Positions 59,095-64,000 of a stretch of DNA of 64,000 nt are shown here, one piece after another. The notes under the pieces are model-generated. The model was not told the DNA's origin. It did no database searches and worked only from the letters and a program-made list of their open reading frames with translations. This DNA comes from Chloroflexota bacterium (GTDB lineage: Bacteria > Chloroflexota > Limnocylindria > Limnocylindrales > CSP1-4), in the NCBI GenBank assembly GCA_021802825.1, contig JAJZRG010000001.1, positions 124,001 to 188,000 on the forward strand, in the 5' to 3' direction. A program made the translations under genes and the position numbers. How positions within the stretch are numbered: the first letter of the stretch is position 1; each line of letters starts with the position of its first letter.

Positions 59095-60338
59095 AGGCGA
59101 AGCGCAAGGGTGTGGCCGCCAACTCCAAGCGCACCCCGACGGTTCGGCGGATCCGACCGGCGATCGCCCCGGTATCGCGCCCGAGGGGGCCGGCGCCCTT
59201 CCCGCCGCCCGGGGGCCGCGCGGGGCCGTCGTCGGCCTCGATTGCGGGATCGTCCGCAGTTTCGTCGGCTTCGGCATCGGCCCCGCGCCAGTCGTCGGCT
59301 TCCTCGTCTTCGGCTTCTTCCCCGGGCTCGCCGTCCGCCCAGGCGGGCGCGCCCGCACTCGACGCGCTCGGCGGCCGGCCCGTGGACCTCGGCGTGGACC
59401 TGGGTCGCGGCCTTGCGCTGGCGAACCCTGTCATCGTCGCCTCCGGGCCGTTCGGGTACGGCGCCGAGGTGACGGACCTCGTCGACCTGCCGCGGCTCGG
59501 CGGGCTCGTGACCCGGAGCACGTCGCTCAAGCCCAAGGCCGGCCAGCCGGCACCGCGGATGGCCGAGGTCCCGGCCGGGCTGCTGCTGGGGATGGGGCCG
59601 CAGAACCCGGGGCTGGAGCTGGTCCTCGAGCGGTACGCCAGCGTCTGGGCGCGCTGGCAGGCACCGGTGATCCTGTCGCTGTGCGCGGACTCGGCGGGGG
59701 AGCTGGGCGAGGCGGTCCGGCGGATCGAGGGGGAGGCGGGGATCGCCGGGCTCGAGATCAACCTGTCATGCGGAGGCGGGGGGCGCGGCGGCGCCATCCC
59801 GGGGCTCGACGCGGATGCGGCGGCGTCGTACGTCGCCGCGGCACGCCGGGGGACCGACCTGCCGATCATCGCCAAGCTGACGGCCCAGGCGGCCGACGTC
59901 CGGGCCATCGCCAGGTCTGTCGAGGGCGCGGGCGCCGACGCGATCTCGGCCATCAACACACTGCCCGGTTTCGCGCTGGCCGCCGACCGTCGCGGCCCGG
60001 CCCTCGGCTCCGGGTACGGCGGGCTGTGCGGCCCTGCGATCCGCCCCATCGCGCTGCGGGTCGTCTGGGAGGTGGCGCAGGCGGTGGACGTGCCCGTCAT
60101 CGGCGTGGGCGGGGTCGCGAGCGTGGACGATGTGCTCGACTTCCTCGCTGCCGGGGCGAGCGCGGTGGGCGTGGGCGTGGCGGCACTGGCGGACCCGATG
60201 CTGCCCGTGCGCCTGGCGGACGAGCTCGCAGACGTCTGCAGGTCGCTCGGCGTGGCGGCGGTCGGCGACCTCGTCGGGACGGCCCTCCCCGCACGTACCG
60301 GCCCAGCCTCCACGCGTGGCGCCGAGTGGGCGCGGTGA
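59091..60338 (+). CDS. pyrD: Dihydroorotate dehydrogenase, class 1 (1B-type)
   Basis: 415 aa. The catalytic barrel begins near residue 95 (VDLGVDLGRGLALANPVIVASGPFGYG). Key parts: GLVTRSTSLKPKAGQPAPRMAEV, INLSCGGG (base Cys kept, though relatives read SCPN), AKLTAQAADV, AINTLPGFALA, GLCGPAIRPIALRVV and GVGGVASVDDVLDFLAAGASAVGVG. The first ~94 residues are a Ser/Ala/Pro-rich low-complexity extension absent in usual PyrD (~310 aa). It pairs with PyrK. Confidence 0.93.
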   Translation: MKAKRKGVAANSKRTPTVRRIRPAIAPVSRPRGPAPFPPPGGRAGPSSASIAGSSAVSSASASAPRQSSASSSSASSPGSPSAQAGAPALDALGGRPVDLGVDLGRGLALANPVIVASGPFGYGAEVTDLVDLPRLGGLVTRSTSLKPKAGQPAPRMAEVPAGLLLGMGPQNPGLELVLERYASVWARWQAPVILSLCADSAGELGEAVRRIEGEAGIAGLEINLSCGGGGRGGAIPGLDADAAASYVAAARRGTDLPIIAKLTAQAADVRAIARSVEGAGADAISAINTLPGFALAADRRGPALGSGYGGLCGPAIRPIALRVVWEVAQAVDVPVIGVGGVASVDDVLDFLAAGASAVGVGVAALADPMLPVRLADELADVCRSLGVAAVGDLVGTALPARTGPASTRGAEWAR

Positions 60339-60599
60339 GCTTCCTGCTCGCCTGGCTCGTTGGCGCCAACGCGCTCACCGCGGGTCCTCTACGCATACGA
60401 CAAACTGGCCGCCCCGCGGCGCTGGCGCCGGGTCCGCGAGCGCGCCCTGTGGGTGTGCTGCCTCGCCGGCGGCGTCCTGGGGGCGTGGCTCGTCTTCCTC
60501 GGCATGCGCCACAAGACGCGCCACCGGTCGTTCTGGCTTGCCCAGTCGCTCGCCTCGGTCGCGTGGGGGGCAGTGCTCACCTTCGCGTGGACGCGGTAG
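60335..60599 (+). pseudogene. DUF1294 membrane protein gene with a frameshift
   Basis: GTG 60335 overlaps the pyrD stop (GTGA) and opens the first helix VSFLLAWLVGANALTAG. The rest of the DUF1294 domain (VLYAYDKLAAPRRWRRVRERALWVCCLAGGVLGAWLVFLGMRHKTRHRSFWLA) continues in another frame. Removing one G from the GGG at about 60392-60394 joins both into a normal-length ~87-aa protein (LTA-VLYAYDK). It could be a sequencing error, a true pseudogene or translational frameshifting. DUF1294 proteins are small inner-membrane proteins of unknown role. Confidence 0.8.
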
Positions 60600-60647
60600 G
60601 CTCCACGCGGCCCCGGCTGGGCAAGCGAGCCTTCGGCGATGCCCCGC

Positions 60648-60653
60648 TAGAAT
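60648..60653 (+). promoter_or_regulatory. Leaderless promoter -10 box of pyrE
   Basis: TAGAAT in the context GCTAGAAT, 9 nt before the pyrE ATG, which has no Shine-Dalgarno. It gives pyrE-lipoprotein its own start of transcription, separate from the coupled pyrK-pyrD unit. Confidence 0.55.
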
Positions 60654-60662
60654 CGGCCAACG

Positions 60663-61349
60663 ATGACGACCCTGCGACGAACCCTTGACGACGCGGCCCG
60701 GCGTGCGATCGCCGCCCGAACCGAGGCGCTCTTCCGCTCGAGCGGCGCCCTGCGCGAGGGCCACTTCGCGCTCAAGAGCGGCCTCCACTCCGAGGCGTAC
60801 CTCGAGAAGTTCCAGGTGCTCCAGGACCCCGCCGCCACCAGCGAGCTGTGCGGCTTCTGGGCGCAGGGCGTCCGCGACCGCGACGGCGCGCCCATCGTGG
60901 ACCTCGTCGCCGGGCCGACGACCGGAGGCGTTCTGCTGGCCTTCGAGACGGGCCGTCAGTTGGGCACCCGGGCGATCTTCGCCGAGGAGGTGGCGGGCGA
61001 GCCGGGCGAGGCGCCGCGCCGCGAGTTCCGTCGCGGCTTCACCATCGCCGCCGGCGAGAAGGTCCTGCTCGTGGACGACATCCTCACGACCGGCGGCTCG
61101 CTGCTCGCGATGATCCCGGCGGTCGAGGCGATGGGCGGCGAGATCATCGAGTGCGCGGTGATCGTGGACCGGTCGGGCGGGATCGCCACGCTCACCTCAC
61201 CCTCAACCGGCCGCGTCTACCCGCTCCGCTCGCTGTGGACGCTCGACCTGCCGACCTACGAGCCCTGGGCCGCCACCTGCCCGAGGTGCGCCGCGGGGGA
61301 GCCCGCCATCAAGCCCGGGTCGAGTGGGACTGCGCTGGTCCCGAAATGA
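60663..61349 (+). CDS. pyrE: Orotate phosphoribosyltransferase
   Basis: 228 aa. PRPP motif KVLLVDDILTTGGSL, orotate loop FALKSGLHSEAYLEKFQVLQ, and VDLVAGPTTGGVLLAF, GTRAIFAEEV. Fifth step of UMP synthesis. It has a C-terminal extension with WAATCPRCAAGEPAIKPG, reminiscent of a half zinc ribbon. Overlaps the lipoprotein gene by four bases. Confidence 0.94.
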   Translation: MTTLRRTLDDAARRAIAARTEALFRSSGALREGHFALKSGLHSEAYLEKFQVLQDPAATSELCGFWAQGVRDRDGAPIVDLVAGPTTGGVLLAFETGRQLGTRAIFAEEVAGEPGEAPRREFRRGFTIAAGEKVLLVDDILTTGGSLLAMIPAVEAMGGEIIECAVIVDRSGGIATLTSPSTGRVYPLRSLWTLDLPTYEPWAATCPRCAAGEPAIKPGSSGTALVPK

Positions 61350-61918
61350 CCTCCGGCCGCGCAATGACCTCTGGCCGCCCTGCGATGCGCCGCGGGCGGG
61401 CGATGCCGATCGCCCTCGCGCTCGGTCTCGCGCTCGCCGCCGCCGCCTGTGCTTCATCGGGGCCCGGCGGTCCGGCGAGCACCCCCGGACCCGGCGCCAC
61501 GTCGTCGCTCGTGCCGGCCGAGGAGGGGAGCCCCGAGCCCTCCGAGTCGGCCGAGGCGTCGGACGGCCTCACCTCGCCCGTACGCGGCCTCGTGCTGCAC
61601 GTAAGCCTCGCCGGGCTGGGCAAGGTCACGGGCTTCCGACTCCTCACGCCCGACGGGACGCAACTGGACTTCACGATGGGCGTCCAGGAGAACGCCGCCG
61701 AGTTCCCGGCCGCGCACCTCTCCGAGCACATGGCGGGTGCCCAGCCGATCCTCGTCTACTTCCGGCGGTCGGGCTCGGACCTCGTGGTCTACCGGCTCGG
61801 GGACCCGCCCGACTCGGGCTCACCGCAGGCCATCCCCTCGGGCTCGGGCCTGCCGTCGGACACGCCCATGGGCTCGCCATTCCCGGCCGATCACTCGGCG
61901 GTGCCGGCCGCTTCATAG
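61346..61918 (+). CDS. Putative lipoprotein
   Basis: 190 aa; MTSGRAMTSGRPAMRRGRAMPIALALGLALAAAACASS, with a lipobox Cys after LAAAA. A Pro/Ser/Glu linker, then a short domain (LVLHVSLAGLGKVTGFRLLTPDGTQLDFTMGVQENAAEFPAAHLSEHMAGAQPILVYFRRSGSDLVVYRL) and a Pro/Ser/Gly tail. Function unknown. Coupled to pyrE by an ATGA overlap. Confidence 0.75.
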   Translation: MTSGRAMTSGRPAMRRGRAMPIALALGLALAAAACASSGPGGPASTPGPGATSSLVPAEEGSPEPSESAEASDGLTSPVRGLVLHVSLAGLGKVTGFRLLTPDGTQLDFTMGVQENAAEFPAAHLSEHMAGAQPILVYFRRSGSDLVVYRLGDPPDSGSPQAIPSGSGLPSDTPMGSPFPADHSAVPAAS

Positions 61919-61963
61919 GCGCGGCACTTCGCGTGCGCACGCAGGCGAAGGCCCTCGCCTCGA

Positions 61964-62935
61964 CTACGACGCCGCGATCTTGGCGATGATGTCTGTGAGC
62001 TCCTGCTGGCTGATCACGCCCTCGAAGGAGCCCTGGACGATCCCGTTGCGGTCCACCGCGAACACCCACGGCTCGGTCGGCAGGCCCCACGCATTGGACA
62101 CGTTGGTCGGCGTCAGGTTGCCCTGCGCGTCGAGCACCGGCTGGAGCTGGCCGTCGGCGTACTTGAGCACGTACGGCTCGACGTTGATGAACGCCACCGA
62201 GGCGGGTGCGCTCGCGCGCGCCGCCTTGACGATGTCGAGCGTGGGCCCGCACTGGGCGCTCTTGCAGAACGCCGGCGTCGCGAACACGAGGATGAACGGC
62301 GTGTGCCGGGCGAGCGCCTGGTCCACCGACACCTGGTAGAACGCCGGGTCGGGGTGCTGGTCCGTCGAGATCTGGCGGACGTCGCCGCCCACGTCGGCCA
62401 GCGTCGGGGTCTTCAGGGCTGGCGCGCGGTCGCCGATCGAGATCACCGTGGGCTTGAGCAGCACCTGGAACGGGACGCCCAGCGCCTGCTGGCTGCCGCC
62501 CTTGGGCTGGATGATGAAGATCGCCTTCCAGTCGCCGGCCGACGCGAATGTGACATGGGTGATGTACTCGCCCCGCAGGCCCTGAATCGCCCACACGAAG
62601 GTCCCGGGGACGGCCGCGGTGGGCTCGGTGGTGCCGGGGGCGATGAACGAGACCGATGCCGCGAGGTCGGGCGAGCCGACCGGCTGCTGAGTCTTGGGGT
62701 TCAGGAACGAGAACACGAACCGGTTGTCGCCCACTGCCAGCTGGGAGCTGATGATGACCGGGAAGACCGAGCCGACAGCCGTGCTGGAGCCCGGGATCGC
62801 GACCCCCGTGATCGACGGGTCAGGCGAGGCCGGACCCTGGGTGACGACGACGAAGCCGCCGGGATCGGTCGGCTTGCATGCCGAGGCGACGAATGCGACG
62901 GCGAACACGAGGGTGACGAAGGCGGAGCGGCGCAT
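61964..62935 (-). CDS. Thioredoxin-like (TlpA-type) lipoprotein
   Basis: 323 aa. Lipoprotein signal MRRSAFVTLVFAVAFVASACKP. N-terminal Ig-like domain (~45-160), then a thioredoxin fold with FILVFATPAFCKSAQCGPTLDIVK, in which two Cys are separated by five residues instead of CxxC, and the cis-Pro region GLPTEPWVFAVD. Likely an extracytoplasmic redox or cytochrome-assembly helper. Divergent from heme A synthase by 53 bp. TAGGCT lies 6 nt before its ATG. Confidence 0.82.
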   Translation of the reverse strand: MRRSAFVTLVFAVAFVASACKPTDPGGFVVVTQGPASPDPSITGVAIPGSSTAVGSVFPVIISSQLAVGDNRFVFSFLNPKTQQPVGSPDLAASVSFIAPGTTEPTAAVPGTFVWAIQGLRGEYITHVTFASAGDWKAIFIIQPKGGSQQALGVPFQVLLKPTVISIGDRAPALKTPTLADVGGDVRQISTDQHPDPAFYQVSVDQALARHTPFILVFATPAFCKSAQCGPTLDIVKAARASAPASVAFINVEPYVLKYADGQLQPVLDAQGNLTPTNVSNAWGLPTEPWVFAVDRNGIVQGSFEGVISQQELTDIIAKIAAS

Positions 62936-62988
62936 GCTGTGAGCCTAGCGCCAGCGTCCTGGATGCGCTCGCGGGCCGCCTGCGTAGA

Positions 62989-64000
62989 ATGGCGGCGTCC
63001 ACCCCGGTCCTCCCGAGGTCTGTCGTCCCTGCCGTGACCCGCTACCACAAGCTCGCCCTCGCAACCGTCGTCTCAACGATCCTGCTCGTGGCCATGGGCG
63101 TCATCGTCCGCGCCACCGGCTCCGGGATGGGCTGCCCTGACTGGCCGCTCTGCAACGGGCAGCTGATCCCGTCGACGACCGACTACCGGCCCTGGCTCGA
63201 GTGGATCCACCGCGCCATCGCCTCGATCATCGGCTTCGAGATCCTGGGTCTCGCGAACCTCGCCGTCCGCCACCTGCGCGATCGGCGATCGATCCTGTGG
63301 CCGACGCTGTTCGCCGTGGTCCTGGTCGGCTTCCAGGCGTACCTGGGCGAGGAGACCGTCCGGCTCGGCAACTCCGGCCCGTCGGTGCTGGCCCACCTCG
63401 CGAGTGCGATGGCCCTGCTCGGGCTGCTGACCTACCTGACGGTGCGGGTGCGCTACCCCGGGCGGATGGTCGGGGAGGGCGCCAGCCAGCGCTTCACGCT
63501 GGTCGCGACGCTCGCCGCCGCGTCCATCTACGCGCTGCTGCTGTTCGGCTCCAACGTGATGGCCAATGACGCGGGCGCCGTGTTCACCGACTGGCCGCTC
63601 ATGAACGGCGGGATCAGCCCCGCCACCGCGCCGGGCCTGCCGCCCGTCGTCGCGGGCCTGTACGAGATCCAGGCGCTCCACCGGTACGTCGCGGGGATCG
63701 TGGCGCTCATCGTCTGGGCCACGGCGATCGGCGCGTGGCGAACCCAGAAGGCGCGGCCGGGGATCGTGCGCGTCGCGCTCTGGATGGGCGCGCTGTTCAC
63801 CGTTCAGGTGGCCATCGGCGCGTTGCTCGTGTTCACGGCACTCGCGCCCTGGGCGCGGACGCTCCACGTCGTCGTGGGCGCCGTGGTGTGGGCACTGTCG
63901 GTCGCGCTCGCGGTGGCGTCGTACTACGAGGCGCGCACAGCGGGTGCGACGATCCCAGCCGGCGAGGGCCCGGGCACCAGCGACGGCGGCGACGGGAGCG
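62989..64000 (+). CDS. ctaA: Heme A synthase CtaA/COX15 (3' end beyond window)
   Basis: 337 codons seen, open at the window end. Membrane protein that oxidises the C8 methyl of heme O to heme A for cytochrome oxidase. GVIVRATGSGMGCPDWPLCNG holds the extracytoplasmic Cys pair. Heme-ligand His in WLEWIHRAIASIIG, VLAHLASAMALLG, IQALHRYVAGIV and ARTLHVVVGAVVWAL. About eight helices. GTG 63034 is a shorter start option. The thioredoxin-like gene beside it may serve heme/oxidase assembly. Confidence 0.92.
   Translation, partial: MAASTPVLPRSVVPAVTRYHKLALATVVSTILLVAMGVIVRATGSGMGCPDWPLCNGQLIPSTTDYRPWLEWIHRAIASIIGFEILGLANLAVRHLRDRRSILWPTLFAVVLVGFQAYLGEETVRLGNSGPSVLAHLASAMALLGLLTYLTVRVRYPGRMVGEGASQRFTLVATLAAASIYALLLFGSNVMANDAGAVFTDWPLMNGGISPATAPGLPPVVAGLYEIQALHRYVAGIVALIVWATAIGAWRTQKARPGIVRVALWMGALFTVQVAIGALLVFTALAPWARTLHVVVGAVVWALSVALAVASYYEARTAGATIPAGEGPGTSDGGDGS

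Overview
This 64-kb window comes from a high-GC bacterial chromosome. The gene content (lipid-anchored ABC sugar-binding proteins, a CtaA/COX15-type heme A synthase, a pyrimidine cluster with pyrK next to a class 1B-type pyrD, many ECF/two-component and membrane-protein genes) best suits an aerobic Chloroflexota or another high-GC 'actinobacterium-like' lineage. That assignment is inference; no rRNA or marker gene settles it. Many genes lack a Shine-Dalgarno site and carry a TANNNT box 6-9 nt before the start codon, which suggests that leaderless mRNAs are common.

Region by region: 1-6.3 kb is a housekeeping/accessory mix on the minus strand (FtsH-like AAA protein cut by the window edge, DUF421, DUF3072, an unassigned protein, two GNATs, DUF1028) plus a plus-strand MarR regulator. 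6.5-7.9 kb is a decayed PfpI-family gene, a strong hairpin and a 23-bp minisatellite. 7.9-13.9 kb is a minus-strand sugar cassette: LacI regulator, lipoprotein binding protein, two permeases, an EthD-like protein and ribokinase. 14.5-18.5 kb holds an ACP-like protein without the carrier serine, secreted/unknown proteins, and a MarR-ClC chloride channel operon with a palindrome over its promoter.

18.5-23.7 kb looks like an integrated island next to tRNA-Gly(CCC): a tyrosine recombinase beside the tRNA 3' end, a HEPN-like protein, an autoinhibited Fic protein with a C-terminal winged helix, and a two-gene unit of unknown function. The Fic gene and the unknown unit share a TACTAA-N11-TTAGTA palindrome directly upstream (three copies). 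This is the best candidate for an undescribed system in the window.

23.8-29.2 kb holds two ATPase-permease pairs of an ABC-2 exporter in one operon, a PNPOx-like flavoprotein, an orphan DUF4280 (PAAR-like) protein and a double-ACT protein. 29.5-37.4 kb is a second sugar cassette on the plus strand: LacI, binding protein, two permeases and a GH65 phosphorylase fused to beta-phosphoglucomutase. It is apparently controlled by a perfect 17-bp operator just downstream of a -35/-10 promoter. 37.5-48.8 kb contains a BNR-repeat protein plus a MoaD/ThiS-like protein, an OmpR/HisKA two-component pair, a GT-C glycosyltransferase, lipB overlapping a galT-like gene, an ECF sigma factor with a large anti-sigma protein, and an RlpA-like secreted protein.

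49.0-61.9 kb is a split pyrimidine cluster: pyrR-pyrB-pyrC, then a 50-bp-period repeat region and two inward minus-strand genes (PLP decarboxylase, RanBP2-zinc-finger DUF4328 protein), then pyrK-DUF998-pyrD-DUF1294(frameshifted) and pyrE-lipoprotein. carA, carB and pyrF are absent from the window. The right edge holds a thioredoxin-like lipoprotein divergent from a heme A synthase cut by the window end.
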